Assembly (NCBI GenBank): GCA_030646695.1 | Contig: JAUSLF010000009.1 | Span: forward strand, 1-47,378 | Length of the DNA: 47,378 nucleotides | Direction of reading: 5' to 3' | DNA from: Nitrosomonadaceae bacterium | Lineage (GTDB): Bacteria > Pseudomonadota > Gammaproteobacteria > Burkholderiales > Nitrosomonadaceae | In this document: in pieces, positions 37,340-47,029 of the stretch | How positions within the stretch are numbered: the first letter of the stretch is position 1 | How the letters are laid out: every line of letters starts with the position of its first letter | Position numbers and translations under genes: made by a program | The notes under the pieces: model-generated | Databases searched by the model: none | The model's input: the letters and a program-made list of their open reading frames with translations, nothing else | Told to the model about the DNA's origin: nothing

Positions 37340-38527
37340 TTACACCAGAGACGCCAGCCACTCATGCGCAGTTTCGCGTGCTACGCGGTCTGCTGCCAGG
37401 ACATCTTCAAGGGTGGCGATATCCTTGCGGCTGACCGTCTGCATGACTTGTTCGATCATGACTGGAATTGCGGTAAACGGCATGCGACGTTTGAGAAAGG
37501 ATTCTACTGCCACTTCGTTGGCGGCGTTGAGTATGGCCGGGGCGCTGCCACCGGCGGCAAGCGCCTGGTAGGCGAGACCCAGACAGGGGAAGCGTTTGAA
37601 ATCTGGCGCTTCAAAATCCAGTCGGCCGATCTTGAACATGTCCAGAGGCGTCACCCCCGTTTCAATGCGCTCCGGAAAACCCAAGGCATGCGCAATCGGG
37701 GTACGCATGTCGGGATTACCCAGTTGTGCCAGCACCGAACCATCCACATATTCGACCATGGAATGAATCACGCTTTGCGGATGGATTACTACCTGGATTT
37801 GCTCAGGGACAGCATCAAACAGCCAGTGCGCCTCAATTACTTCCAGCCCCTTGTTCATCATGGTGGCAGAGTCCACTGAAATCTTCTGTCCCATCACCCA
37901 GTTAGGATGAGCGCAAGCCTGCTCCGGTGTTACCTGCTCCAGTGACGCCAGCGATGCTTGCCGGAACGGTCCGCCGGATGCAGTCAGCAGAATGCGGCGC
38001 ACCCCGACTGTGGCCAGATTTCCGGTGAAATGCTGCGGCAGTGACTGGAAGATGGCGTTATGTTCGCTGTCTATCGGCAGCAGCGTGGCATGATGCTGCT
38101 TGACCACGTCCATGAAAATACGCCCTGCCATCACCAGGGTCTCCTTGTTGGCGAGCAGTACCTGCTTGCCTGCGCGGGCAGCGGCGAAGGTGGGGCGTAT
38201 ACCGGCGGCGCCGACGATAGCAGCCATTACGGCATCCACCTCGGGCAGCGATGCCACTTTCTCCAGCGATTCAACTCCCCACAGAACTTCGGTGGCAAGT
38301 CCTGCCGTGCGAATTTCTGTCTGTAATTTTTTCCCACTGGCCGCATCCAGCATGACCGCATAACGCGGCTGGAAGCGGCGGCACTGTTCCAGCATTTTTT
38401 CGGTACTGCTATTGGCGGTGAGTGCAACGACCTGAAATCGATCAGGGTGACGTGCGACCACATCCAGTGTACTTACGCCGATGCTGCCGGTAGAGCCGAG
38501 TATGGTGAGATGACGGACGGTAGTCAT
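37340..38527 (-). CDS. dxr: 1-deoxy-D-xylulose-5-phosphate reductoisomerase
   Basis: A 395-residue NADPH enzyme of the MEP isoprenoid pathway. The nucleotide motif [12 protein letters not shown] is at the N-terminus, metal/substrate residues are in DSEHNAIFQ and SASGGPFR, and NLGLAFPER-like HALGFPERI follows. It supplies isoprenoids, including undecaprenyl-PP made by the neighbouring uppS. Confidence 0.97.
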   Translation of the reverse strand: MTTVRHLTILGSTGSIGVSTLDVVARHPDRFQVVALTANSSTEKMLEQCRRFQPRYAVMLDAASGKKLQTEIRTAGLATEVLWGVESLEKVASLPEVDAVMAAIVGAAGIRPTFAAARAGKQVLLANKETLVMAGRIFMDVVKQHHATLLPIDSEHNAIFQSLPQHFTGNLATVGVRRILLTASGGPFRQASLASLEQVTPEQACAHPNWVMGQKISVDSATMMNKGLEVIEAHWLFDAVPEQIQVVIHPQSVIHSMVEYVDGSVLAQLGNPDMRTPIAHALGFPERIETGVTPLDMFKIGRLDFEAPDFKRFPCLGLAYQALAAGGSAPAILNAANEVAVESFLKRRMPFTAIPVMIEQVMQTVSRKDIATLEDVLAADRVARETAHEWLASLV

Positions 38528-38530
38528 AAT

Positions 38531-39346
38531 TTAGACAGTAAAAATCAGCAGCGCCAGAACAGCGGCAGGCAGGGTTGAAGTGAGTGCATCGATGCGGTCA
38601 AGTATACCACCGTGGCCGGGCAAAATATTGCCGCTATCCTTGACGCCGGCATGACGTTTCATCAGGGATTCGAACAGATCGCCGACGATGCCCAGCGCAG
38701 CCAGTACCAGCAACAGCGGCAGCAGTAACACGACTGGGGTTTCTTCTGTCGCCATCTGGCTCCATATCAGCGCATAGACGGAAACCGCTGCCAGCGCTCC
38801 GGCCACACCCTCCCAGGTCTTGCCGGGACTGATGTTGGGTGCGAGCTTATGCTTGCCAAACGTGCGTCCAGTGAAATACGCCGCGGTGTCGGAAATCCAG
38901 ATGGCTGTCATGAAACCGAGCAGAAGCAGTGGACTGATGGCGCGCAACTGATACAGGGCAAGACCAGTCGGCAATAGCAGCAACCAGCCTATCAACGCCA
39001 GCAGGATCGGACTCTTGATCGGATAGTTCGATTTCAGAAGACCTGGTGCAGCCAGCATCCAGAATGCCAGTGATGCGGCGTAGAGCCACAGGAATGCGGT
39101 AGTGTAAGGGTCGATCAGAACCGCCCGGCTCAATACATACAGCAGTTCTCCGCCCAGCAAGGCGGTGGATGTCAGATAAACAGTCGAGTGGGCAACGGAG
39201 AACTTTGCCAGCTTGCTCCATTCCACTGCACCCATCATCACCAAGGCAAGCAGCAATGTCATCCAGAAAATCGCCGACAAATAAAACAGCGCTGCCAGAA
39301 ACAGGAGCAACGCGATGACGGCGGTTAGGGCGCGGGTTTTAAGCAT
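38531..39346 (-). CDS. cdsA: Phosphatidate cytidylyltransferase
   Basis: A 271-residue polytopic membrane enzyme that makes CDP-diacylglycerol. It ends with the family signature near SPGKTWEG, DLFESLMKR and GHGGILDRIDAL. About eight hydrophobic segments are present. The start was placed at ATG 39346 (MLKTRALTAVI), not at the upstream TTG. Confidence 0.95.
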   Translation of the reverse strand: MLKTRALTAVIALLLFLAALFYLSAIFWMTLLLALVMMGAVEWSKLAKFSVAHSTVYLTSTALLGGELLYVLSRAVLIDPYTTAFLWLYAASLAFWMLAAPGLLKSNYPIKSPILLALIGWLLLLPTGLALYQLRAISPLLLLGFMTAIWISDTAAYFTGRTFGKHKLAPNISPGKTWEGVAGALAAVSVYALIWSQMATEETPVVLLLPLLLVLAALGIVGDLFESLMKRHAGVKDSGNILPGHGGILDRIDALTSTLPAAVLALLIFTV

Positions 39347-39405
39347 GAATGAGGGCCCCAACAAAAAACTTCACCGGTTGGGAATGTGCAAGGTTCAGCG
39401 GTCCC

Positions 39406-40203
39406 TTATGCCGATTGATCGGCCGCAACTCTTCTCGCTCCTTCGGCGGATGGTGATATTTTGAGCTGCTCGCTGGTGCGGCCAAAACGGCGCTCCCGCC
39501 GCTGATATGACTGGATGGCAAGATCCAGCGCCTGAGCGTCGAAATCCGGCCATAGGGTGTCGGTGAAGTAAAGCTCGGTATAGGCCAGTTGCCACAATAG
39601 AAAATTGCTGATGCGCTGCTCGCCGCCGGTGCGGATAAACAGATCCGGCTCCGGTGCGTAGCTCATGGCGAAATGCGGCATCAAATCTCCTTCCTCGAAA
39701 CCGCCGGATAATTCAGGGTGTTGCGCCAGCATGCTACGGGTCGCCTGCATGATATCCCAACGCCCGCCATAATTGGCCGCAATAGTAAGCGTAAACTTGG
39801 TGTTGGCGGCAGTCAGCCTCTCGCCGTTGCGGATAAATTCAACTATTTTCGGCTCGAACTTCGATAAATCGCCGACCACCTTGAAGCGGATACCATTCTC
39901 ATGCAGCTTGACCACTTCCTGTTCCAGTGCGACGATGAAAAGCTGCATCAGGACAGAGATTTCATCCTTTGGTCTGCGCCAATTTTCGCTGCTGAAAGCG
40001 AATAACGTGAGGTAGTCGATGCCGCGCTCGCCGCAGGCTTTGACGGCGGCGCGCACCGTCTCCATCGCCCGCTTGTGTCCGGCCACTCGTGGCATGAAGC
40101 GGTTCTTCGCCCAGCGGCCGTTGCCGTCCATGATGATGGCGACATGCCGGGGGATTATTCCGGTTTTAGGTATTTCGCGGGTTGAACTGATAACAGTGGA
40201 CAT
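39406..40203 (-). CDS. uppS: Undecaprenyl diphosphate synthase
   Basis: A 265-residue cis-prenyltransferase making the lipid carrier of cell-wall synthesis. MDGNGRWAK near residue 25 carries the catalytic Asp; FSSENWRRP and the [15 protein letters not shown] motif follow. The cytoplasmic protein is of typical length. It lies between frr and cdsA. Confidence 0.97.
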   Translation of the reverse strand: MSTVISSTREIPKTGIIPRHVAIIMDGNGRWAKNRFMPRVAGHKRAMETVRAAVKACGERGIDYLTLFAFSSENWRRPKDEISVLMQLFIVALEQEVVKLHENGIRFKVVGDLSKFEPKIVEFIRNGERLTAANTKFTLTIAANYGGRWDIMQATRSMLAQHPELSGGFEEGDLMPHFAMSYAPEPDLFIRTGGEQRISNFLLWQLAYTELYFTDTLWPDFDAQALDLAIQSYQRRERRFGRTSEQLKISPSAEGARRVAADQSA

Positions 40204-40227
40204 GGGGGAGTGCAGTTCTGAATTGGA

Positions 40228-40785
40228 TCAGACCGCCATTAATTCGGTTTCCTTAATTTGTAGCATCTTATCGATTTCGGTGATATGGCGGTCGGTGAGT
40301 TTCTGAATCTCATCCTGTCCGCGGCGCTCGTCATCCTCGGCGACCTTTTTTTCCTTGAGCAGTTCCTTCAAATGTGCATTGGCATCGCGCCGGATATTGC
40401 GCATTGCTACGCGCGCGGTCTCTGCTTCATGCTTCACTACCTTGGTAAGGTCGCGGCGGCGCTCCTCGGTCAGCGCTGGCATGGGTACCCGTATCACCTC
40501 GCCAACAGTCATGGGGTTCAGTCCCAGGTCAGAGTCACGGATTGCTTTTTCAACCACACCCAGCATTTTCTTTTCCCAGGGCGTAACACCAATGGTGCGG
40601 GCATCTATCAGGTTGATATTCGCCACCTGGTTGATCGGCATGGGGGTGCCGTAATAATCCACGCTGATGTGATCGAGCAGGCCGGTGTGAGCCCGACCGG
40701 TTCGAACTTTGCCCAAGTCAGTTTTCAATGCCTCCAGGCTTTTCTGCATTTTTTGCTCAGCGGCTTTCTTGATGTCGGCAATCAT
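40228..40785 (-). CDS. frr: Ribosome recycling factor
   Basis: A 185-residue protein that splits terminated ribosomes with EF-G. It has the three-helix bundle/beta split with [18 protein letters not shown] and DLGLNP motifs and the [13 protein letters not shown] region. Length and place after pyrH are standard. Confidence 0.98.
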   Translation of the reverse strand: MIADIKKAAEQKMQKSLEALKTDLGKVRTGRAHTGLLDHISVDYYGTPMPINQVANINLIDARTIGVTPWEKKMLGVVEKAIRDSDLGLNPMTVGEVIRVPMPALTEERRRDLTKVVKHEAETARVAMRNIRRDANAHLKELLKEKKVAEDDERRGQDEIQKLTDRHITEIDKMLQIKETELMAV

Positions 40786-40849
40786 GATATTTATCTCGTG
40801 CGGAAAGATTGGAAATAAAAACCTGCACTGTCCTGCGGCTCGCAGTTAC

Positions 40850-41566
40850 TCAGACCCGTACCAGCGTTCCTTCATCCTCACCCATGACCACCCGTTTCAA
40901 CGCCCCGGCTTTGAAGAGGCTGAATACATTGAGCGGCAACTTCTGGTCGCGGCACAGGGTCAATGCCGTGGCATCCATCACCTTCAGGTTCTTGGCGATG
41001 GCCTCATCAAACGTCAGTTTCTGGTAGCGTACGGCATCGCGGTTGGTTTTTGGGTCGCTGGTATAGACGCCATCCACTTTGGTGGCCTTGAGCACGATAT
41101 CCACGTTCATTTCCATGCCGCGCAATGCGGCAGCCGTGTCGGTAGTGAAGAAGGGGTTGCCGGTGCCGGCGGCAAAAATGACTATCTTGCCTTCCTCCAG
41201 ATAGCGCATCGCCTTGCCGCGGATATAGGGCTCCACCACTTGATCGATACGCAGTGCCGACTGTACCCGGCTCACCAGTCCGCCGCAACGCATTGCATCC
41301 TGCAGCGCCAGCGCATTCATGACAGTGGCCAGCATCCCCATGTAGTCGGCGGTGGCGCGATCCATGCCACCCTCGGCCGAAGTCATGCCGCGGAAAATGT
41401 TACCGCCGCCGATTACCACTGCCACCTCGACGCCGAGCCGGGTTACTTCGGCAATTTCGGCAACAATACGTTCTATCACAGTGCGATTGATACCGTAGCT
41501 GTCGTCGCCCATCAGAGCTTCACCCGAGAGTTTCAGCAAGATGCGTTTATAGGCGGTAGTCGTCAT
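40850..41566 (-). CDS. pyrH: UMP kinase
   Basis: A 238-residue hexameric amino-acid-kinase-fold enzyme that phosphorylates [13 protein letters not shown] and GGGNIFRG bind nucleotide; [16 protein letters not shown] and [13 protein letters not shown]-like residues complete the site. It lies between tsf and frr. Confidence 0.97.
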   Translation of the reverse strand: MTTTAYKRILLKLSGEALMGDDSYGINRTVIERIVAEIAEVTRLGVEVAVVIGGGNIFRGMTSAEGGMDRATADYMGMLATVMNALALQDAMRCGGLVSRVQSALRIDQVVEPYIRGKAMRYLEEGKIVIFAAGTGNPFFTTDTAAALRGMEMNVDIVLKATKVDGVYTSDPKTNRDAVRYQKLTFDEAIAKNLKVMDATALTLCRDQKLPLNVFSLFKAGALKRVVMGEDEGTLVRV

Positions 41567-41598
41567 GGGTACGGTTAGTCCGGTTGCAGTGAATGGTC

Positions 41599-42483
41599 TT
41601 ATTTTGCCTGGTTAACCTGAGCCATTACCTCGGCAGCGAAATCACAGGATTTCTTTTCAATTCCTTCACCCACGACAAACATGGTAAAGCCACTGACTTT
41701 GGCGGATTTGGCTGCGAGCAGTTTTTCCACTGTCTGCTCCGGGTCTTTGACGAAAGGTTGGCCGAGCAGCGTTACTTCGGCAAGGTATTTGGCGACACGT
41801 CCGGCCACCATTTTTGCCACGATGTCGGCGGGCTTGCCGCTTTCCGCTGCCTGCGCGGTGTAAATCAGGCGCTCACGTGCCAGCAGATCAGGCGCTACTT
41901 GCTCTCCGGAAACACAGAGTGGTTTGCTGGCGGCAATATGCATCGCTAAATCTTTTCCCAGTGTCTCGTCGCCGCCGGTGTAATCAATCATCACGCCGAT
42001 TCTGCTGCCATGCAGATAAGAAGCAAGCCGTCCCTGCGTCGCATAGCGTACGCAACGGCGCACGCTGATGTTTTCACCCAGCTTCATTACCAGCGCCTTG
42101 CGGAACTCTTCTACATTTTCGCCATTCGCCAAGGTAGCCGCTGCCAACGCATCGGTATCGGTCAGATTCTGCGTCGTCACCAGTTGTGCCAGGTTGCGGG
42201 CGAAATTGATGAAGTCTTCATTCCTGGCAACAAAGTCAGTTTCGCAGTTGACTTCCACCAGCGCCCCGCTCCTGCCATCGGTTGCGATATATGCTCCTAC
42301 CATACCTTCTGCCGCAATGCGCCCGGCGGCTTTGCTTGCCTTGGCGCCGCTTTTGATGCGCAGCAGGTCTTCCGCCGCTTTCATGTCGCCACCGGTTTCA
42401 GTCAATGCTTTCTTGCATTCCATCATGCCGAGCCCGGTCAGGTCGCGTAACTCCTTCACCATGCTCGCGGTAATGTCCGCCAT
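41599..42483 (-). CDS. tsf: Translation elongation factor Ts
   Basis: A 294-residue nucleotide-exchange factor for EF-Tu. The N-terminal UBA-like [16 protein letters not shown] and the core motif [12 protein letters not shown] are diagnostic. GGAG precedes the ATG at 42483. It follows rpsB through a 99-base gap that contains a strong terminator-like hairpin. Confidence 0.98.
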   Translation of the reverse strand: MADITASMVKELRDLTGLGMMECKKALTETGGDMKAAEDLLRIKSGAKASKAAGRIAAEGMVGAYIATDGRSGALVEVNCETDFVARNEDFINFARNLAQLVTTQNLTDTDALAAATLANGENVEEFRKALVMKLGENISVRRCVRYATQGRLASYLHGSRIGVMIDYTGGDETLGKDLAMHIAASKPLCVSGEQVAPDLLARERLIYTAQAAESGKPADIVAKMVAGRVAKYLAEVTLLGQPFVKDPEQTVEKLLAAKSAKVSGFTMFVVGEGIEKKSCDFAAEVMAQVNQAK

Positions 42484-42544
42484 ATGCTACTCCAACAAAA
42501 TTATTCAAAAGATTCGCAGCGGCTGCTCAGATCGCCGGTCAGTT

Positions 42545-42573
42545 AAAAAAGGGGGCTGTCTGCCCCCTTTTTT
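42545..42573 (-). terminator. rpsB-tsf intergenic terminator/attenuator
   Basis: AAAAAAGGGGGC (42545-42556) pairs perfectly with GCCCCCTTTTTT (42562-42573) through a five-base loop, giving a U-run on either strand. It lies ten bases after the rpsB stop. In E. coli also, a terminator in this gap makes tsf less expressed than rpsB. Read-through must occur, because the genes downstream lack an obvious promoter nearby. Confidence 0.8.
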
Positions 42574-42582
42574 GTTTGCGGC

Positions 42583-43335
42583 CTACCCGGCAAACCGTTC
42601 TGCCGTCATTGCTTCATCCACTTCCACAAATTCATTCTTGATGATTTCGTGAACAATCTGACTGCGTCCTTCCAGAATTGCATCAGCCATGCCGCGTGCG
42701 TACAGGCGTATCGCCTGACTGGAGTCGTCGTTGCCGGGAATTACATAATCCACTCCATTGGGATCGTGATTGGTATCCACCACACCCACTACCGGGATGC
42801 CGAGTTTCTTGGCTTCGGTGATCGCACCCTTGTGATAACCCACGTCAATCACGAACATGGCATCGGGTATGCCTTTCATATCCTTGATGCCGCCCAGGCT
42901 GCGATTCAGTTTTTCCAGCTCGCGCTGAATATCCAGTGCTTCTTTCTTGGTAAGCTTGTCGAGGGTGCCGTCCTGTGTCATTGCTTCCATGTCGTGCAGA
43001 CGTTTGACGGACAGTTTCATCGTCTTGAAATTGGTCAGCATCCCGCCCAGCCAGCGCTGGTCTACGTAGGGAGAGCCGCAGCGCAGCGCTTCCTCGCGCA
43101 CGATATCGCGTGCCTGGCGCTTGGTGCCGACAAACAGGATATTGCCCTTGTTGGCCGATAATTGGCGCGCATACTTTATTGCGTCCTGGTACATTGCCAG
43201 GGTTTTTTCCAGATTGATGATGTGTATCTTGTTGCGATGGCCGAAAATATAAGGCGCCATCTTGGGATTCCAGAAACGGGTCATGTGTCCGAAATGAACA
43301 CCCGCTTCCAGCATTTGCCGCATGGTTACTGACAT
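42583..43335 (-). CDS. rpsB: 30S ribosomal protein S2
   Basis: A 250-residue ribosomal protein with the usual start [21 protein letters not shown] (shifted slightly), [15 protein letters not shown] and [22 protein letters not shown] lies before the ATG. It begins the large minus-strand cluster. Full length. Confidence 0.98.
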   Translation of the reverse strand: MSVTMRQMLEAGVHFGHMTRFWNPKMAPYIFGHRNKIHIINLEKTLAMYQDAIKYARQLSANKGNILFVGTKRQARDIVREEALRCGSPYVDQRWLGGMLTNFKTMKLSVKRLHDMEAMTQDGTLDKLTKKEALDIQRELEKLNRSLGGIKDMKGIPDAMFVIDVGYHKGAITEAKKLGIPVVGVVDTNHDPNGVDYVIPGNDDSSQAIRLYARGMADAILEGRSQIVHEIIKNEFVEVDEAMTAERFAG

Positions 43336-43479
43336 GAACTTCTCCTATAGGGTTGAGCCTCTGCCCGCCATAGTCACTCTCATTTCCTTTATGGAGAGAG
43401 CACCCCTGGATTGGCGAGCATGCGAATTTGACCTGACTGCGGATTGCAATTGAGCGCCGCAGAGCCAGATCTGCGCGGG

Positions 43480-43509
43480 ATTATAGCATTTTTGCCGGGA
43501 CTCGCTCAA
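43480..43509 (-). promoter_or_regulatory. rpsB promoter (extended -10)
   Basis: On the minus strand TTGAGC (43509-43504) and TATAAT (43485-43480) are 18 bases apart, and the -10 is preceded by TGC, giving an extended -10. Transcription would start near 43473, leaving a leader of about 138 bases to rpsB. In other bacteria S2 represses translation through this leader; I can not identify the element here. Confidence 0.75.
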
Positions 43510-43629
43510 GGCAAAATAGGGCGCCACTGCATCCCGCTGCCGCGACAATTTGTCCTGCCAGAGGGATGCGGGTAAGCTCTCTGCGCTGACGAAGGGTAAA
43601 TCTTCCAATCCTCGGGTTTCTAAAAACAG

Positions 43630-44826
43630 ATGGCAGAATCCTACGACCTGGTCATCATCGGTAGCGGCATCCATGGCGCGGGTATCGCGCAAGCGGCGGC
43701 GGCACGGGGCCTGTCAGTGATGGTGCTGGAGCAGACCGGGATTGCGAGCGGCACCTCCAGCCGTTCCAGCAAACTCATACACGGCGGGCTGCGCTATTTG
43801 GAAAGCGGGCAGTTTTCACTGGTGCGTGAATGCCTGCACGAACGCACATTGCTGCTCGAGCTGGCACCGCAGCTGGTCAAGCTCAAGCCTTTCTACATCC
43901 CGGTATATCGTGATACCACCCGCCGCCCGTGGCTATTGCACGCGGGGTTGAGCCTTTATGCATTGCTGGGCGGCCTGCAGCCGGCAGTACGTTTTCGCCG
44001 GATGCCACCAGGACTGTGGCAAAATCTGGACGGGCTGGACACCACCCATCTGGAAACGGTGTTTCAATACAATGACGCGCAGACCGATGACGCGGCGCTG
44101 ACTCGTGCGGTGATGTGCTCGGCGCAGCAGATGGGCGCACAGCTGAAAATGCCCGCCACCTTTACCGGCGCCCGCCTGGGTCAGAACGGCGAACGCGACA
44201 GCATCATCGAATACCGGCATAACGGACAAATCGAAACATGTGCGGCGACAGTGCTGGTGAACGCGGCTGGGCCATGGGTGCAGCAAGTGTTGGGCCGGAT
44301 CACCCCGGTTCCTGCACAACTCAGGATTGATCTGGTACAGGGCACGCATATCGTTGTGCCGGGTACGCTCACGCAGGGAATCTATTATGTGGAAGCGGAA
44401 GATAAGCGCGCGGTATTCGTGATGCCATGGCAGGGCAACACGCTGGTAGGCACCACCGAGTCGGCCTATCACGGCGACCCGGCCGATGTCAGGGCATTGC
44501 CGCAGGAGCAGGCTTATTTGCTGCAGACTCTCGCACGTTATTTTCCACGTTATCGTGGCGAACAACAGATGCTCGCAACGATGGCCGGTTTGCGGGTGCT
44601 GCCCTCAAGCGGGAGCGGGGCTGAGGGCGGCGCGCTGTCCGTCAACGCGCGTTCGCGTGAAACAATGCTGCATCCCGACCGGCAGGGTCATCCGCGCCTG
44701 CTGACAGTCTATGGCGGCAAGCTGACGACGTATCGCCTGACTGCCGAGCGGGTAATGACGCGTCTGGCGGGAGTGTTGCCGGTACGCAAAGTGGTTGCGG
44801 ACACCCGCCATCTGAAGCTGGGCTAA
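43630..44826 (+). CDS. FAD-dependent glycerol-3-phosphate dehydrogenase-like protein
   Basis: A 398-residue DAO-fold flavoenzyme. The FAD-binding start DLVIIGSGIHGAGIAQAAAARG, SGTSSRSSKLIHGGLRYLE and the C-terminal GGKLTTYR are GlpD signatures. It lacks the ~100-residue C-terminal helical domain of the usual ~500-residue GlpD. The substrate glycerol-3-phosphate is thus probable but not certain. It is divergent from rpsB and its stop overlaps that of the convergent SirB2 gene. Confidence 0.9.
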   Translation: MAESYDLVIIGSGIHGAGIAQAAAARGLSVMVLEQTGIASGTSSRSSKLIHGGLRYLESGQFSLVRECLHERTLLLELAPQLVKLKPFYIPVYRDTTRRPWLLHAGLSLYALLGGLQPAVRFRRMPPGLWQNLDGLDTTHLETVFQYNDAQTDDAALTRAVMCSAQQMGAQLKMPATFTGARLGQNGERDSIIEYRHNGQIETCAATVLVNAAGPWVQQVLGRITPVPAQLRIDLVQGTHIVVPGTLTQGIYYVEAEDKRAVFVMPWQGNTLVGTTESAYHGDPADVRALPQEQAYLLQTLARYFPRYRGEQQMLATMAGLRVLPSSGSGAEGGALSVNARSRETMLHPDRQGHPRLLTVYGGKLTTYRLTAERVMTRLAGVLPVRKVVADTRHLKLG

Positions 44827-45200
44827 AGCAGCGTAGGATTCTTGGTCAGCGCGACCAGCACGATATAAAAAAATACGGCATGGGCCGCAATCCATGCAGT
44901 GATTTTGATTTTACGGGTCTTGCCGCGTTTCAATGCCACCATACCGAAGCCAATATAGAGCAGCAGCCCGGCGACTTTTGCACTGAGCCACGAATTATTT
45001 ACCGGATCCTGCTGTATCGTCATGGCCAGTGCAATGGCGCTGGTCAGCAGCACGGTATCGATCACGTGCGGCACGACCTTTACCCAGCGCCGTTGCAGCG
45101 CGCTGGAACCCTGCATCATCCATACCCCACGCAGCGTAAACAGCAGGTAGCTGAGGATTACGCTGGCGACATGAATCATTTTTAATGCGGCATAACTCAT
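44823..45200 (-). CDS. SirB2-family integral membrane protein
   Basis: A 125-residue protein with four predicted membrane helices and the SirB start (YAALKMIHVASVILSYLLF). SirB2 proteins are of unknown function. GGGAATTGAAG precedes ATG 45200, which was chosen over the longer frame. The stop overlaps that of the dehydrogenase gene (shared CTAA at 44823-44826). Confidence 0.8.
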   Translation of the reverse strand: MSYAALKMIHVASVILSYLLFTLRGVWMMQGSSALQRRWVKVVPHVIDTVLLTSAIALAMTIQQDPVNNSWLSAKVAGLLLYIGFGMVALKRGKTRKIKITAWIAAHAVFFYIVLVALTKNPTLL

Positions 45201-45202
45201 CT

Positions 45203-45685
45203 TCAATTCCCGGACAGCATCCAGCCGTGACTGCCTGCCATCGCACCGGCCACGGTGATCAGGCTCAGGCTCAGCAACACCCAATGCATGCGCTGGATCA
45301 GCGCAAAAGTTTTTTCCGGATGATGCTGCGCGCGTTGTTTAAGCTGCCGCTGCAGCACCAGCGGCTCCAGCACAAATAGCATCAGAGTGAACATCAACCA
45401 TACCAGCACCATCGCGTGCATCCACCAGAAGCGCAGTTCAGCGAAGCGGCCCCAGGCGTCGAGCAGGTGCACCATGTAGAAACCACTCAAGCCGGTGAGC
45501 AAAGTGGTGAAACGTGCTTGCGTAGCAAAGCGACGTTCAATACGCTCAAAAAATTCCACTCGTTCCGCTGCGGATTTCATTTGCGCCACAGCAGGCAGCA
45601 ACACGGTAGTGACCATCGCCACGCCGCCGATCCACAGCACCACGCCCAGCACATGCAGCACTTTGGCAAACACGAATTCGTTCAT
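45203..45685 (-). CDS. Four-helix membrane protein, CopD-like
   Basis: A 160-residue protein with four hydrophobic helices. A histidine in the first helix (KVLHVLGVVLWIGG) and a central HAMVLVWLMF suggest a heme- or copper-binding CopD/HemJ-like bundle. Start ATG 45685. The next gene (SirB2) begins two bases after its stop. The exact role is uncertain. Confidence 0.65.
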   Translation of the reverse strand: MNEFVFAKVLHVLGVVLWIGGVAMVTTVLLPAVAQMKSAAERVEFFERIERRFATQARFTTLLTGLSGFYMVHLLDAWGRFAELRFWWMHAMVLVWLMFTLMLFVLEPLVLQRQLKQRAQHHPEKTFALIQRMHWVLLSLSLITVAGAMAGSHGWMLSGN

Positions 45686-45706
45686 GCGAGCAACCTCATT
45701 GCTGCA

Positions 45707-45835
45707 ATGATACAGGAGTGGAACCGTGAAGCCTGGGTTGACAGACAGCTATTCCGTCAATTCATGCTGGATCGCATAGCGGATCAGCTGGGCATACGCT
45801 TGACTCCAATCTTCAAAACCTTACAATCTCCATAG
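45707..45835 (+). other. Possible small ORF or gene fragment (42 residues)
   Basis: ATG 45707 opens a frame of 42 residues that contains FMLDRIADQLGIRLTPIF and stops at 45833-45835, 21 bases before the first attC-like site. It may be the C-terminus of a decayed or truncated cassette gene. No family was recognised. Confidence 0.3.
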
Positions 45836-45856
45836 GTACCGCTCTTCGGTGGTTCA

Positions 45857-45939
45857 GTCCAACGAGGTTTATCCGCCGCTAATAGGATGTGGGTTCAACA
45901 AGTTTGGGGAGGGCGGCAGATAAACGCTATTCGTTAGGG
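45857..45939 (+). repeat. attC-like integron recombination site 1
   Basis: It starts with the core GTCCAAC (45857-45863, RYYYAAC type) and ends with GTTAGGG (45933-45939, one position off GTTRRRY). Between them GTTTATCCGCCGC (45867-45879) is complementary to GCGGCAGATAAAC (45913-45925) at 12 of 13 positions. The 83-base size suits an attC. The next cassette gene starts five bases later. Confidence 0.7.
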
Positions 45940-45944
45940 CCACC

Positions 45945-46463
45945 ATGCCACCTGTCTACTACCTCGCCTATGGCTCGAACCTCCATCCGATCCGCCTTCA
46001 GGAGCGAGTTCTATCGGCTCGTGTCGTTGGCGTAGTTGATTTACCTGGACACACATTGGCGTTTCACAAACGGAGCGACGATCTTTCAGGTAAGTGTCTT
46101 CTGTACTCGGATCAAGGAGCATCGAGCAAAGCGTACGGTGTTCTTTACGAATTCGATCCAACTCAAAAACCGCAACTCGATGCTGCGGAAGGGAGTGGAA
46201 AGGGGTACTTTGAGCAGCAGGTGAGCGTACCGTTTGGCGGCTGTGACTACACGGCCTATATCTACATGGCTTCGTCAACACACATGGACCCGACACTGGC
46301 ACCGTACCACTGGTACAAGAATCTGGTAGTCGCCGGCGCGCGCTTTCACGCCCTTCCTCCAGACTACGTGGCAAACATTGAACTCATCGGTTCTACTGAA
46401 GACCCCGATCTTCGCCGAAGGCAAACAAATGAACAGTTGCTTCATCGAATGGGGTGGGTTTAA
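45945..46463 (+). CDS. Gamma-glutamylcyclotransferase-like cassette protein
   Basis: A 172-residue protein of the GGCT fold: the nucleotide-like loop YLAYGSNL (residues 6-13) and a candidate catalytic glutamate E82 in AAEG. Such enzymes release 5-oxoproline from gamma-glutamyl peptides, but substrates vary. It is a mobile gene cassette: attC-like sites flank it, and its stop codon TAA lies inside the core of the downstream site. Its start is unusually near the previous site. Confidence 0.85.
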   Translation: MPPVYYLAYGSNLHPIRLQERVLSARVVGVVDLPGHTLAFHKRSDDLSGKCLLYSDQGASSKAYGVLYEFDPTQKPQLDAAEGSGKGYFEQQVSVPFGGCDYTAYIYMASSTHMDPTLAPYHWYKNLVVAGARFHALPPDYVANIELIGSTEDPDLRRRQTNEQLLHRMGWV

Positions 46464-46522
46464 CCCTTCGTTCCAGCGGGACTGCCGCAAAAGCGCGGCA
46501 GTCCTTTAACTTGACGTTAGGC
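46458..46522 (+). repeat. attC-like integron recombination site 2
   Basis: Core GTTTAAC (46458-46464) and GTTAGGC (46516-46522) flank a perfect 10-bp stem: GGACTGCCGC (46479-46488) and GCGGCAGTCC (46495-46504). The TTCGTTCCAGC segment after the first core resembles the aadA-type attC. At 65 bases it is a well-formed site. Confidence 0.88.
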
Positions 46523-46542
46523 ATTTTCTAGGAGACCGTCTC

Positions 46543-46953
46543 ATGAAAGAAGAAACAAAAGACACCTTGCTCAAAGTCATCCCCAGTGGAGACAGTCGCC
46601 GCAGGATTTATTCTTCGATCAAGTTATGGGTTGTTAACCGCAGTTGGACCAAGGATAAAAAACACGTCGTGGTATGCGGCGTTATGGGATCAATCGAACG
46701 CATCATTCATCAATTCGAAGGGAAGCAGGGACAATGGGTACGATATGAAGGCTATTATCACCTTTTGCATTCCACAAATGAGTTCTCAGAGCTTCTTAGA
46801 AATTCAAAAAAACATCAGTTCAGTTTCTTCAATAATGTCCTTCATGGGCGCGGTGATGCCACTATACATACTGAGCCAGCCCCATTTATTTATTGTGACT
46901 GTGACGATTGGTTTCTTGGCCTAACCCGGCAGTCAAGCGGCGTTCAAGCGTAG
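46543..46953 (+). CDS. Hypothetical integron-cassette protein
   Basis: A 136-residue protein not recognised as any family. ATG 46543 follows AGGAG at a normal distance (46530-46534). The sequence contains several aromatic and basic stretches (LWVVNRSWTKD, FNNVLHGRGD), with no signal peptide or membrane helix. The last ~10 residues are read from attC-like sequence, suggesting that its original 3' end has been altered by decay of that site. Confidence 0.65.
   Translation: MKEETKDTLLKVIPSGDSRRRIYSSIKLWVVNRSWTKDKKHVVVCGVMGSIERIIHQFEGKQGQWVRYEGYYHLLHSTNEFSELLRNSKKHQFSFFNNVLHGRGDATIHTEPAPFIYCDCDDWFLGLTRQSSGVQA
46919..46953 (+). repeat. Truncated attC-like site 3
   Basis: GCCTAAC (46919-46925) has the RYYYAAC core and is followed by CCGGCAGTCAAGCGG, typical of the left half of an attC. 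The right half ends in GTTCAAGCGTAG with no clean GTTRRRY and no long stem, so the site appears degraded or cut. The cassette array thus seems to end here. Confidence 0.55.
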
Positions 46954-47029
46954 CACAATAGACTAGCCAAAACTGTTCCTATAAGTCGCAATTTTCTCAT
47001 TGTTGAACAAGGAAAAGTGGCCAGGTTAG

